A DNA stretch of 64,000 nucleotides from Apostichopus japonicus (GCF_037975245.1 NC_092580.1:3944501-4008500); one strand, 5' to 3'; positions 41,401-50,070 are shown, numbered from the stretch's first letter. The notes: generated from the sequence alone by a model not told the origin. Translations and numbers: made by a program.

Positions 41401-44295
41401 TGATTTTACTTAAATCATTCGTGCTATAAGAGCAACAGAAAATAAATTTCTTTCTTTCATATGCGACAGCTTTTCTCCATTCCACCTGATCACAATCTGC
41501 TTCAGAAGTTTGTTTTCCGAATTCATCAGCAAACACATATTGAGACTAATAACATGATTAGTGTAATTACTTTATGCATTACACATTAAACTGAATAATA
41601 ACACATCAAGCTATGATGAAAAACTATGAGAATGCTCACAGACTCATAGTCACCCAAAAGAACCGATGTCATCGATTGACAGTACATCACATTCAGCTGA
41701 TACAAGCTAATATAACATCTTCATTTCCATCAGGAGTCAAGACAAGGACTGTCTATCTTGGGTTTGCATGCATGTGGAGAATTTTCCATATTACCTTAAG
41801 AAGACACGAAGGTTAAATAGCTAACTTCCAAAATACATACGTCATTGGCTGTTCTGCATCTGAAAGTTAAAACTGAGTTCAGATTAATTGATAGATATTT
41901 CATCACTTCAGTTTAAGTTGTTTAACAATAAACAAAGCTCTTAGAAAGTGATTCGAAAAGAACGACTCAAGACTTTCTCTTTTACCTGATTGAGATATTT
42001 TCCGGCAAAGAAGGTGTAGTAGCCTTGAGCTTGCAGTTGTGTAGCTAACGTATTCTTCTCTGGGCCTTTTTGCCAAGTGGTGCTGCTGCAGTTACCGCTT
42101 ATGCTGTTGTTGACAGCTTCATGATTGTGGACGTAGTTTCCGGTTAAAATACTTGATCGGCTCGGACAGCAGAGCGGGCTAACTGTAAACTGAAACCAAA
42201 GAGAAAATTGATCTGGATGAGAAAATACAGGCAGTTTTGTATCTTCAAATGGAGTTTCTGTCTGAAAGATGGAAAGGGTGGGGACTTGCTACAGCTATCA
42301 AATGATGTGGAAGGCATTGTTAAGATATCTCACAACAAGTGGTTCCTCATGTCGGGCACCCTGATATACCACAATAATGAAAATACTGACCATTACACTG
42401 ACAATTCACAAATAAAATCAACTGTTGAAACTTGAAAATCTAAAAAGACTAAAATACTTTTTTCACTTGAAACTTGGATCATGGGATGAGAGGCACTGTT
42501 TATGTACCATTCTCCCTTTAACAGCAACCGTGCAGTAACATCTAGAAAACTGGGGCAGCTCACAAATTTTGGCTGTAAGTTCATATCTTCTTTGGCAATA
42601 TTTATTTTAAGGTACAAGGTTTTTTGACTGAAATGGAAAAAAAAGTATGCTTGAATAATTAAGCAACCCATGGGATATCTTGGTTGATATTAACTGAATT
42701 GGAAATGATTCATGTCTAGCCTACTTCTTGTAGCCTACTTCCGTAAGTCCTTGCCACGCAGTCTTCCATTTCATGCTTGAGTATTCCAGAACTGCTAGAA
42801 ATACCCCCATGGCAAATACAACACCAACCCATTGGGTTAAATCCAAGAATGACATCACAAGTGAGGTACATGGACAGATAGAGTTTTTTGCAGTGGCACC
42901 ATCAAGGATGCAATAGATTAGGTACACATATAGATGCGGCCATATCTAGCAAGACAGATAGACAGTCCATAAACCAATGAATGTTTGATTGAACTGAATA
43001 TAATTATGATGCTCTTCTCCAAATTGTTTGTTTGCTTTTGGACAAAGAAAAAAGCTTTTCTGAGATCAAATAGAATGATATTAAACTACGGGATCAGCCA
43101 AGGTTTTGCTAGAGAATGGGTAGGCTCCACCCCGACCACTTACCATATTCTGGAAGGTCATGCCACCGTTACCGAGTAACTTCAAGGTTTTCACCATAGG
43201 GATCTGAGAAACAGAGATAAAGAGATTGTATGCTTCTCTGTCAGTTGCCTTTGGAGGTTTACATGAAGAATGCTCCTACAGTTACAGTTCAGTTTTTCAC
43301 AGGCCTGTATAAATATCAATTTCAATGGTCCAAAGAACAATGGATTCAACGTAGCAATGTATGCTCTACAAAGTGAAGACTAAGAGACCACATCCACTCA
43401 CTATGTAATTGGCACAGCATATTACACAGCCTACCCTAACCTATTAAATATACCCCCAATAACATGACTTAATCCTATTGTCAGCTTTAACAATGTAACA
43501 AAATGTAATGTAACACAGAGTGACATCTTTTACATCATCTCAAGGAGTGATAGGTATATTGTGGGTACCGTTGGTATCAAAGGAGATGAGCACTCTTTAT
43601 GGATTTTATTGTTAAGTTATGCATACACATGGTACCTTTGGAATTTACTCTGTATTATACTGTAGTGCAGTACCTTGGTATTCACAGTGGGGGTCACGAC
43701 CCTGCTTAGGGTCACCAAAATAGTCAAATGAAAAAAGAAATTGGAAATTATTTTGAACATAAATTAGTGTCAAACATTTTGCAATGAAGCACCCTTGATC
43801 AAATAAAAATGCCTCAATAGGAGGGGGTACATCCTCCAAGTAGAACCCTTTCCCCAGGCCACAATATCTGCCCACAGAAGGTTGCTGAGGTAAGGAAGGT
43901 GAAAATTAGGGTTAATCAGGTAAAAAAGTTTGGAAACCAGGGGTGCAGATTCTCAACTTCAATGGCAACAAAAGGTTGATTTTTGTACTGTAGTTAGGCA
44001 AGTTAAATTCTTATGATAAAATAAGGAATTTTTAAGTGGAAGTAGTAAGATACAGTACTAACACATGTATATCTTCACAAATTAAACTGGTATAAAAATT
44101 ACATCATCATGCAGCTGGAATTCAATCACACATCTTTGCTTTAATAATGGAATCAAGAAAATTCCTCACCATTCCTCCTAACTCAACATCCTGGTCGTCT
44201 GTTAAAATAAATACAATGTTTGGTTTTGTTGTATCAGTTTTCACAAAACAAGAAAGAAGGAGGGCCAAGATTCCTTTGAACAGAAACTGATCCAT
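8308..44295 (-). CDS. GNS: N-acetylglucosamine-6-sulfatase-like enzyme, 12 coding exons (whole gene span)
   Basis: Joined exons give a 500-residue sulfatase (human GNS is about 550). The closest family I recognise is glucosamine (N-acetyl)-6-sulfatase, which removes 6-O-sulfate from GlcNAc-6-S in heparan and keratan sulfate, normally in the lysosome. Visible features: hydrophobic signal peptide (about residues 5-19); DD metal ligands D33/D34; sulfatase signature C69-C-P-S-R73, with C69 the expected formylglycine; F-A-G-K-Y with K126; H213 in P-A-C-H-R-P; D304-N305-G metal site; N-D-K-R-Q with K318; and the Cys-rich [15 protein letters not shown] segment near 418-432, typical of GNS. N-glycosylation sequons include N89, N95, N162, N187, N225, N257, N290, N295, N429 and N460. 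All 11 coding introns have GT-AG ends and consistent phase, with no stop or frameshift. Introns run from about 0.95 to 9.5 kb. Orthology to vertebrate GNS rather than a lineage-specific paralogue is inferred. Confidence 0.95.
8611..8691. repeat. Two-copy ~44-bp tandem repeat
   Basis: GTGCTCTCCAACATTTC and GATGGCTCCAGTCAT occur twice about 44 bp apart. In the second copy CTGTAGA and TCTACAG flank the unit as an inverted pair. Lies in intron 11, 160 bp upstream of the terminal exon. Confidence 0.8.
8820..9410. repeat. Probable dispersed non-coding repeat
   Basis: Begins with AATAATATTG and TTTATACCGCGCC, then GGGAGAGCACTCCAGAGTGC-like and GGGGCAGCAATACTGAAAGC blocks. Similar openings (AATAATAATACG, TTATAATGCGC) recur at about 9951-10015. 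I take it as an old interspersed element without coding capacity; the class is unknown and the ends approximate. Confidence 0.4.
10233..10338. repeat. Dispersed repeat, copy 1 (GATCGAAAC-type)
   Basis: Shares GCTAGGATCGAAAC, CAGGCCCACTT, ACACAGGCTCTT and CAGTTTGCTAACAGTTTT in the same order with 40660-40760, about 30 kb away. A weaker relative (CCTCTTCAGGATGG, TGTCAGGCCAACTTAC) lies at 24250-24300. Confidence 0.7.
12930..13210. repeat. ~150-bp repeat units with nuclear-receptor half-sites, cluster A
   Basis: Two units about 149 bp apart share AAGTTCA, GTGGA(C/T)CC and a trio of half-sites. In the second unit TGACCT occurs at 13095-13100, 13105-13110 and 13112-13117, giving DR4 and DR1 spacing. 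In the first unit the same layout is degenerate, with an exact TGACCT at 12946-12951. Confidence 0.6.
15395..16490. repeat. Tandem array, ~108-bp unit, about 10 copies
   Basis: Each unit carries AGATCAAAGAATG, GCTGTCTAGTTTAATGTCAG and GTGTTTCTCTGTAGATG. The AGATCAAAG anchor recurs near 15444, 15552, 15660, 15770, 15878, 15987, 16096, 16203, 16310 and 16417. The outer copies are most diverged, which fits unequal exchange within the array. Lies in intron 11. Confidence 0.95.
17683..17750. repeat. G-rich minisatellite, ~17-bp unit, about 4 copies
   Basis: Repeats of CTGAGGGGTGGGGTC just downstream of exon 11 in transcript order. On the minus (transcribed) strand it is C-rich. Confidence 0.85.
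17905..18015 (-). CDS. GNS: GNS-like coding exon 11 (residues 417-453)
   Basis: A 111-bp phase 0-0 exon reading [20 protein letters not shown], almost identical to the human GNS C-terminal Cys block, then [10 protein letters not shown]. Sequon N429-N-T. Acceptor TTTCAG, donor GTAAGT. Confidence 0.96.
19120..19400. repeat. ~150-bp repeat units with nuclear-receptor half-sites, cluster B
   Basis: Related to the 12.9-kb cluster: both share AGTATGAAGTTCA, AGTTATCATGT and TTGTACCATTA/TTGTACTCATTA-type text. TGACCT at 19129-19134 and 19140-19145 forms a DR5; TGACCT at 19295-19300 and 19302-19307 forms a DR1. Lies in intron 10. Confidence 0.6.
21700..21816 (-). CDS. GNS: GNS-like coding exon 10 (residues 378-416)
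   Basis: A 117-bp phase 0-0 exon with [14 protein letters not shown], matching the family W-R-S-D-V-L-V-E-Y-Q-G-E. It begins L-P followed by six lysines, an unusual basic insert where human has a short R-G-A-S-N-L-T linker. Acceptor GTGCAG, donor GTAAGT. Confidence 0.93.
23048..23250 (-). CDS. GNS: GNS-like coding exon 9 (residues 310-377)
   Basis: A 203-bp exon in phase 1-0. It encodes F-S-L-P-N-D-K-R-Q (Lys318), then [16 protein letters not shown], one of the strongest GNS/SULF signatures, and [10 protein letters not shown] and [11 protein letters not shown]. Acceptor CGACAG, donor GTAAGC. Confidence 0.96.
23711..24045. repeat. Tandem array, ~65-bp unit, five copies
   Basis: Units contain AAGTCATCTCATG, TTCCAACTGCAC, AGGC(T/A)GACTGATAAG and TTGACTCTCTGAGAGAG. 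The last copy is diverged. CTCTCTGAGAGAG is itself palindromic. Lies in intron 8. Confidence 0.95.
26907..27025 (-). CDS. GNS: GNS-like coding exon 8 (residues 270-310), metal site
   Basis: A 119-bp exon in phase 2-1. It holds [11 protein letters not shown] and [13 protein letters not shown], with the second metal-binding pair D304/N305, plus sequons N290 and N295. Acceptor TTGATAG, donor GTAAGTAAGT. The Gly310 codon is split G|GT. Confidence 0.95.
27500..27870 (+). repeat. Candidate decayed 5' LTR of the copia relic
   Basis: The block around 27615-27720 (GGAATGTG, GTAACATTAACAAT, ATGTTTCTCAAAGTAG, AACACTGTT) aligns in order with 30280-30390 (AGAATGTG, GTAAACTTAACAAT, ATGTTTCACAATTAG, AACACTGTT) on the other side of the pol relic, as expected of diverged LTRs. 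The ends are not sharply defined. Confidence 0.4.
28485..29877 (+). pseudogene. Decayed Ty1/copia reverse transcriptase-RNase H region
   Basis: Broken plus-strand frames match the copia pol order. First comes a pre-RT segment E-W-N-E-F-S-V (about 28495). Then [10 protein letters not shown] and [12 protein letters not shown] (about 28609-28700), followed by [12 protein letters not shown] (about 28833) and H-I-D-D-F-V-L-A-G (about 28988), the YVDD-type active site. RNase H-like [11 protein letters not shown] and A-W-Q-S-K-K with T-L-A-A-E-T-L-A lie at about 29460-29600, and a C-L-T-K-K-G tail near 29840. Several stops and frameshifts separate these pieces, and the first RNase H Asp appears replaced (F-R-A-A-S). 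No intact gag or integrase is seen. It lies in intron 7, antisense to the host gene. Inactive. Confidence 0.85.
30130..30640 (+). repeat. Candidate decayed 3' LTR of the copia relic, internally duplicated
   Basis: Pairs with the 27.6-kb block. Two successive sub-copies seem present (starting near 30144 and 30280), each with an AGAATG motif, AT-rich spacer, a GTCTACT motif and ATGTTTC. Boundaries are approximate. Confidence 0.35.
32689..32771 (-). CDS. GNS: GNS-like coding exon 7 (residues 243-270)
   Basis: An 83-bp exon in phase 0-2 reading [17 protein letters not shown] and D-A-F-R-K-R. The final Arg codon is split AG|A across a 5.7-kb intron that holds the Ty1/copia relic. Acceptor CTACAG, donor GTAAGA. 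Confidence 0.94.
34516..34686 (-). CDS. GNS: GNS-like coding exon 6 (residues 186-242)
   Basis: A 171-bp phase 0-0 exon with [16 protein letters not shown], the active-site His213 block. The family usually has P-A-P-H-S-P here, so C212 before the His differs from human. A-P-Q-Y and K-A-P-R follow. Sequons at N187 and N225. Acceptor CTAACAG, donor GTAATT. Confidence 0.94.
35362..35456. repeat. UUCG-hairpin dispersed repeat, copy 1
   Basis: Contains CTGACTTCGGTCAG (5-bp stem with TTCG loop), GGCTTTGATAAGCC and CCTGCTTGCAGG, then GAGGATCTAA and an (ATAC)n tail. A second copy is at 51194. Lies in intron 5. Confidence 0.8.
35795..35893 (-). CDS. GNS: GNS-like coding exon 5 (residues 153-185)
   Basis: A 99-bp phase 0-0 exon containing [10 protein letters not shown] and D-Y-L-T-D-L, matching the Y-Y-N-Y-T-L-S-I-N-G and D-Y-L-T-D-V blocks of GNS. 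Includes sequon N162-I-S. Acceptor CCCTAG, donor GTGAGT. Confidence 0.94.
35940..36247 (-). mobile_element. tRNA-derived SINE, minus strand
   Basis: On the minus strand the head carries TGGCCAATTGGCTAAGG (36221-36237, A box) and GGTTCGATTCC (36183-36193, B box). The body carries TCCTTGAGCAAG and ends in an (ATT)n tail at about 35940-35950. Inserted in intron 4, 50 bp upstream of exon 5 in transcript order and in the same orientation as the gene. Confidence 0.85.
37780..37975. repeat. Pyrimidine-rich minisatellite
   Basis: Irregular repeats of TTCCCTGTATTTATCACC and TCCCTGTATTT, about nine occurrences of CCTGTAT, in intron 4. Confidence 0.9.
40305..40370 (-). CDS. GNS: GNS-like coding exon 4 (residues 131-152)
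   Basis: A 66-bp phase 0-0 exon reading [19 protein letters not shown]. It matches the family segment Y-G-x-P-x-x-G-G-x-x-H-V-P-x-G-W. Acceptor CTCCAG, donor GTAAGT. Confidence 0.93.
40593..40760. repeat. Dispersed repeat, copy 2, with head-to-head inverted arms
   Basis: Two opposed arms (about 40590-40631 and 40647-40684) share CTGAAGAAGATCCTGCTAGG and CAGGCCCACTT in inverse orientation with a short spacer, forming a long imperfect palindrome. The plus-strand arm continues with the same flank as the 10.2-kb copy. Lies in intron 3, about 220 bp upstream of exon 4 in transcript order. Confidence 0.7.
41986..42189 (-). CDS. GNS: GNS-like coding exon 3 (residues 63-130), sulfatase signature
   Basis: A 204-bp phase 0-0 exon. 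It carries [14 protein letters not shown], the C-X-P-S-R motif whose Cys (69) is oxidised to formylglycine in active sulfatases. Sequons N-N-S (89) and N-C-S (95) follow, then F-F-A-G-K-Y-L-N with the conserved active-site Lys126. Acceptor TTTCAG, donor GTAAAA. Catalytic competence is expected because the key residues are intact. Confidence 0.96.
43144..43203 (-). CDS. GNS: GNS-like coding exon 2 (residues 43-62)
   Basis: A 60-bp phase 0-0 exon reading [17 protein letters not shown]. It matches the sulfatase segment between the first Asp pair and the Cys signature (human GNS has T-P-L-K-K-T-K-A-L-I-G there). Acceptor TCTCAG, donor GTAAGT. Confidence 0.93.
44170..44295 (-). CDS. GNS: GNS-like coding exon 1 (residues 1-42)
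   Basis: Encodes the start codon (context ACAAAAATGG), the signal peptide [17 protein letters not shown] and the first catalytic block [12 protein letters not shown] with metal ligands D33/D34. The donor follows G-G-M (GTGAGG) in phase 0. The 11 bases upstream of the ATG (44296-44306) follow a CCCCAG acceptor, so translation starts in the second transcribed exon and at least one non-coding exon lies further upstream. Confidence 0.95.
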
Positions 44296-45289
44296 TTTTG
44301 TAGAACCTGGGGAAAAGAGAAAAATAAAGCAATTTCATAACCTTGCATTTAATACTCAATTACAAACAAGAATACATGACAAAACAAGTTTCAAGGCCTT
44401 GGAGATATGACAACTTGGAATTTATATTAATCAAAACAAATGAAAGTTTTTCTCTTGCAATTGATTGATGAAATTAAGTGAATATGTTGTCCAAGGATAA
44501 TATAGTCTGAGAAAATGGTTAGCAATTTTTTTAACCTAAGTTTATATGTATCAATGAGTAGCCCAAAAGGCACTGTTAAGTGTTTATTAATTGAGGTGAT
44601 GTGCAGGGAATGGGGGTTTGAAGGTTCATATACAACTTGCTACTTATTCAGCTTGAGACACTAGATCCTAGTCTGCCAAAAGATGAACTGCGCCATAATC
44701 TAGTTATTTTCAAAAATTAAAAATAGTGTCACTTTCAGGGAAACTCACAAGTTCAATGATGATTTATAGATATGTGGGCAGTTCTCTATTCTGATGGTGG
44801 ACACAATGTGATACTTTGCTAGGCATTATTGTTATTAATTCATATTATCTTTTTATATATTTTTTTCCTGGGGGAGGGGGAGGGAATGGGAGGAGGGGTG
44901 TTAGCAAGACATAGGTTGAAAGGATGAAATGAGTTTCATATGTACTAAAAAGTTGCATGTTCACTGCTGGACCTATTCACATTTTTAAATTTCACATAAC
45001 TTGCATCTTCCATTGTAGTTTTGATTTGTGTTTACACATTTCCAGTGTTTATATTGAATATTAATCACAAGATTTTGGGTCCCATTTGTTTTAGCAAATA
45101 TTTGCAAGTACCTAAAATATGCCAAAAAGTGTTTTTGTAGACTTCAAAGGCTGCCTTAATTTTTAGTCAACAGTGCCTTGATGTAGTATCTTACTTCTCA
45201 GCAATATTTACCTCTAAGCAGTATCTTACTCCTCAATATGACAGCAGTAACATACATGCATACGGTATCAATACATTTTGCTAATAGCC

Positions 45290-46020
45290 TTGCCTACACA
45301 GATAAATAAACTAAATAAGAGCATAGCATAATACTATTAGCCTAGCTGAATGACTAACTTTAAACAGGCAGCATCACATATATCTAACTTTTGTTTCTGA
45401 TATCTATTTAACAATAACATCTTCCTAAATTAGGCTGGGCATAACCATGCATACCTAGGAGCATATCTGGTTTATGTTGGTGATTTTCATAGCTTAGTCT
45501 AACAAGTAACAAAGGTTTGGATGTACAGGTCTGCAAGGTCAACTTCTAAAAATGCCTTTGTATTGTGTTGCAAAATAAAGTCAACGGCTTACTAAGTTTG
45601 TCCTTAAAACAGAAATGACCTGACCTAGGAAGCCTTATTTAGCCTACTAAACGAGCCTAGCCTAAGTTAGATCACTAAGCTGGTGGTCCCTGCATTCATG
45701 GCATCCTGCCTTAACACTTTTAACTAAGGCTATATACTAACATTAGCCTTGGCTGGAGCTGATGACCAAATAGGCCTAGCCTTGGCCTACAGTCACCTAG
45801 GCCAAATTGTTCAAAATAATAACTGGCAAAGGCAAATGCGCTAAGCCTAACTTTTGCCAATGCATGCAGTATAACTATAAGTAGACTTAAACTTAGAATA
45901 AGAGGCCTTCTTAATACCCCAAAAAATACGTTAACCTCCTATCTAACAATTAAGTTAGGTCACTAACTTAGGCCTAGCCTGATTAACTTACTTAGCATAG
46001 GCCTAGGCCAAGTCCTTAAA
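45290..46020. repeat. TAGGCCTAGCC-rich degenerate tract
   Basis: Dense, irregular repetition of TAGGCC, CCTAGCC and AAGCCTA motifs within the presumed first intron, strongest at 45620-46010. A weaker patch occurs at 61230-61520. Confidence 0.6.
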
Positions 46021-46098
46021 TAAAGTCCAAAATACATTTCAATTACCGAAGCCTTGATAACAAACATGAAAACAAACCCGGAACTGATACTAACTCAC

Positions 46099-46363
46099 GA
46101 AGATTTTAATAAACAATCAATTCAACAGTTCTAACTTCTAACTGCAGCGACTAGGCGAGTATCAGCTGTGTCATGACTGCATTGTGGTTGGAGATTTGTG
46201 TGGGTTAGATACGGTGTCGCGAATTTATACCTCACAAGATTGTGTGCATACATGCAGTGTAAGTCACACCGATTGTCAACAATCGTCATCCTCAAACAGC
46301 TCACGTGCAAACACAAGGGACCAGCTCTAGTGCAGACGTTTTGTCATGTGACCTAACTGACCT
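46099..46363 (-). promoter_or_regulatory. Candidate promoter and first non-coding exon of the GNS-like gene
   Basis: The acceptor 11 bases before the start codon implies an upstream 5' UTR exon. A good donor (GTGAGT, minus strand, intron beginning at 46098) could end it at 46099. Upstream lie TCACGTG (46301-46307), an M-box-like GTCATGTGAC (46343-46352), and two TGACCT half-sites (46349-46354 and 46358-46363) with 3-bp spacing, i.e. a perfect DR3 on the minus strand. This is the most CpG-bearing stretch near the gene start. The transcription start itself is not visible; this is inference. Confidence 0.35.
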
Positions 46364-47565
46364 CGGATCGGTTTGACGAACCCGTCAGGTTGTACAGTTG
46401 CGCCCTAATCGCCCACCCAGCCAGAGCGCTTTATTTTCGGTTCTGCGTCAAGCATTATTTTATTGAGACCGAAAAAAGGAACATCACACCAAAAGAGAGG
46501 GATAATTACGAAGGGGTTCACTGAATTTGAAAAGGATGGGGTCGGTGGGGGTATATCTACCAAGTTTTTTTTTCTCCTCAGGGGATCCGTTGTGTAGTTT
46601 GAGAGAAAGATTGAAGTGTTGTACTGATGCCAACCGATTCACGATTTTCGTGGCTTCATCCATAGTGTTGTATATTTGAGGGGAAAAAAATACATCAGAT
46701 TAACATTAATGTTAATATTAAGCCTTGTACTGAGAAGCCGACGACATTATCAATTCTCTTACTTCTCTTCTGGCACTATACCACATAAATTAACAATGAT
46801 GGCATTTGGCTCATTTATCCGTATAATAAAGTAATATAATTACACCGTAGCCTATATTTCACACAGTACTGCTCTGTTCTACTCTCGTTTCCTTTGTTTA
46901 TATCAAACAAATGGAAGTTAACTGGCCCTCAGTATCGTCGAGAAGCACCGGAAATCTTCATGTAAATTACGTCAATGAAAATACGTATGTGATTTTGTAA
47001 ATAAAATAAAACTATTAGAAATTGTGTTTTGCTTGTTTATAGAATTACGTGAAATCCATTGTTGATGAAAGAAGTCGATTCATGATCCGTGTAATAACAT
47101 TCATGTTAGATTCATTTGCATGGAATGATTCTATATACATTAAATGTATATGTTGAGATTGAATTGTCAGGTGATGACAAGTTCGACCATAACCGATAAG
47201 AAAAAAGTATATATCAACAACCTGAGGAATGACAAATATGACATAATCTTCAAATTGAGGTTTTCCAGTCAAAATATGAAGATTCTATAGCCTTCCTTCT
47301 ATTCGTCTCAAACGTCTAAAGTTATTCCAAAACTTACCCTTCCGAGTACACAGCCTACAACGACGGGTTCGCAAAACTCAGTAAGCCCCACGGGGAGACT
47401 TGCAAAGTGGGTAGCCTATAGCCGACCGAAAAGAAAGTCGGGGTCGCTGGATTTTTCAGACGAAATTTATCTAACAACTTTCACAGCTTGCAGATGGAAA
47501 TCAATTAAGTTAATGTTTAACATCAAGACTATAGTCCGAGGTAGCACACTCCCGATGCATTCCGA

Positions 47566-47962
47566 CAGTGGCGGAGCCAAGGGTATTGGTCAGGGGGGCG
47601 AGAATGGTCTGTAGGGGCGCTTTCGACACTATTTAAGCAGAGCGCCACCACAGTTTGGCGCGGAGCATACAGACATTTTTGGAGTAAAGATACTCCCTAG
47701 ATCGCCGGAAATGACCCTTTCCGGGCCTTGATAATTTGCAGATAAACGAAGAATAAATTGATGTCATCGACATTTTGTCAGAAAATTACACCAAGAAAAT
47801 GTGACAAATGTCAATAGGTATTTGAGAGCGCAATAAAAAAAAGTCAATAATCGCGTATAAGTAAAAAGTGGTAAAAAGCTGAAAAGGGCGCCAGCAGTCC
47901 ATTGGAGTCCGTCAGGGGGGGGGGGCATCCGCCCCTCTGACTGTATGGACGCTCCGCCACTG
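47566..47962. mobile_element. hAT-type MITE
   Basis: 397-bp element with terminal inverted repeats CAGTGGCGGAGC at both ends, flanked by 8-bp target copies CATTCCGA and TATTCCGA (7 of 8 match). No transposase. TIR style and 8-bp duplication fit the hAT superfamily. Confidence 0.85.
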
Positions 47963-48583
47963 TATTCCGATGCATTCCGAGCATCGATTCTGATGGATGT
48001 GGGATCTGGTGTGTAATGGCTCAGTCCCGGCGGAAATCCAGAAGATCTTGGGTTGTGGGTCTAAATTATGTTTGCAGACCGTTCGCCTATACCACATTCA
48101 CTAGTACTTTACAAATGAGTCGACAAATGTTCCATAATTCCTGTCAATAAAAATTATAAAATTAATTACAATGTCATTTCTTAAATTATCAAATTGGCGT
48201 ATACATAGGTCTAAGTTTCCAGGGCCAAATTTGTATTTTACAACTGAAGCGCGTCAGTGGTGTACAGTGTGTCACTTGTTTCTGGTATGAAATAGTTCAT
48301 TCGAAACTCTTTTCTGTTGTGGTAGTGCGCCCTCCTGATTTCACCACTGTAACCCCATGAATTCGACAAGCGCCAGGTGGATGGGGTATTCAACGTGACG
48401 GTAAGTTGAACTCCGTGTACCCCATTGCCAACATTCCCACACAATCAGAGTGGCAAAACATAATATGCAAACACACACACGTCGCATCTAAGGTCGCTTA
48501 TCGGCCTTTTGGGTAAGATCATGTGTAGTATATGTTCCCTTTCGAGGGGAATGGTGATGCACACCCGACGATGATCACACAGT

Positions 48584-48935
48584 CACAGTCCCGATGCAAG
48601 GGGACCGGGCTGAGAGCGGATCAATCGTTTGGTAGTTTGGTTTTCGTGCCCAGGTTCCTTCCTGGGCGACTTTTTCTTAAAAAGTATCTAGGGTCTCACA
48701 GTCTCGATGCAAGGGGACTGGGGTTGAGAGCGGATCAGTCGTTCAGTAGTTTGGTTTTCGTGCCCAGGTTCCTTCCTGGGTAACTTTTCATAAAAAGTAT
48801 CTCGGGTCTTCTAAGGGGCTCGTGATATATATTTGACGATGATCACAGTCATGATAGTATCCGTGCAAGGGGACTGGAGTTGAGAGTGGATCGGTATAGT
48901 TTGGTCTGCGTGGCCAGGTATTTCCTTGGTGACTT
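48584..48935. repeat. Tandem repeat, ~115-bp unit, three copies
   Basis: Copies near 48584, 48701 and 48860 share GATGCAAGGGGAC, TGAGAGCGGATCA, TAGTTTGGTTTTCGTG and CCCAGGTTCCTTCCTGGG; the third is diverged. CCCAGG..CCTGGG is an inverted pair within the unit. Confidence 0.9.
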
Positions 48936-49130
48936 AACTTCAAACGTCTATTAAAAAAAAAACGTTGAATGGTGTGGAGTGTAGCACTCCCCAGAAATTA
49001 TTGACCTTCGGGAAAAATGTTATGCTATCGGGTAAATAGTTGACGGGAAATTCTAAACTACCTTTTAGGCAATAATCCACCATGCTGTCGGGTAGAATGA
49101 CGGTCGCTCGGTTAGTTGGGTTTGTTGAAC

Positions 49131-49600
49131 TTATTATAGAGACCATGAAGCCCCACTGTCCGCCTCCTCATCTAGCCCTCCCCGTGCCGGGGACCACGGG
49201 ATGGTATCCTATCAGCATTGTGACACCAATGTAGTGTACCCAAAACAAACCACATAATGAAACAAGACATTCTTTTGATAGAGAGAAATTGGCTTATTTA
49301 TATACACACTACACCTTGATTGTAGAAAAAAATCTTAAGGGATTGCACCCCTGCAACTTAGTGGTTACCAATCTACCATTTATTAAGCAAAGATCAAACA
49401 ACGGCAGCGGTTTTGTCGCTTAATAGCTTTGTAAACATCCGGAATGTACACTGTTTAAAGAGAACAGAACTAAGGTCGTGCACATATATGTGAGTATACT
49501 GTACTTTGAAACGCATCCTTTAACAAGTCGGAAATCCCTCACCAAAACTAAACATTCTTATAACAATATATGGTCTAAACAAAAGGCAGTAATCTTATAC
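49131..49600. repeat. 470-bp tandem duplication, copy 1
   Basis: Begins TTATTATAG and ends just after TGGTCTAAACAAAAGGCA. Shared blocks with the adjacent copy include TATCAGCATTGTG, CACCAATGTAGTGTA and AAGCAAAGATCAAACAACGG. Confidence 0.92.
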
Positions 49601-50070
49601 TTATTATAGGGATCATTAACTCCCACCGACCGCGGCCCCCATCATCCCCTTCCCGTGTTTGGGACTCCAGGATGGGATCTTATCAGCATTGTGGCACCAA
49701 TGTAGTGTAGCAAACCAAACCACAAAATGAAACAAGACTTTCTATTGATAGATAAAATTTGGCTTATTTATACAAACACTATAGGCAACCTTAATTGTAG
49801 ACAAATTCTTAAGTGTTTGCACCCTACTTAGTGGTGGTACGCTCATTTATCTAGATATATAGTTGTTAAGCAAAGATCAAACAACGGAGCGGTTTTGTCG
49901 CTTAATATAGATGTTGTAAACATCCGGAATGTTCACTGCTTAAAGAGAACAGAGCGTGTATATATAGGTGAGTATACTTTGAAACGAATTATTTTACAAA
50001 TCGGCACAGAAAATCCCTCGCCAACACTAAACATTCTTGTGGCGATATATGGTCTAAACAAAAGGCATTA
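49601..50070. repeat. 470-bp tandem duplication, copy 2
   Basis: Direct repeat of 49131-49600 with many substitutions and small indels but equal overall length. Confidence 0.92.
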
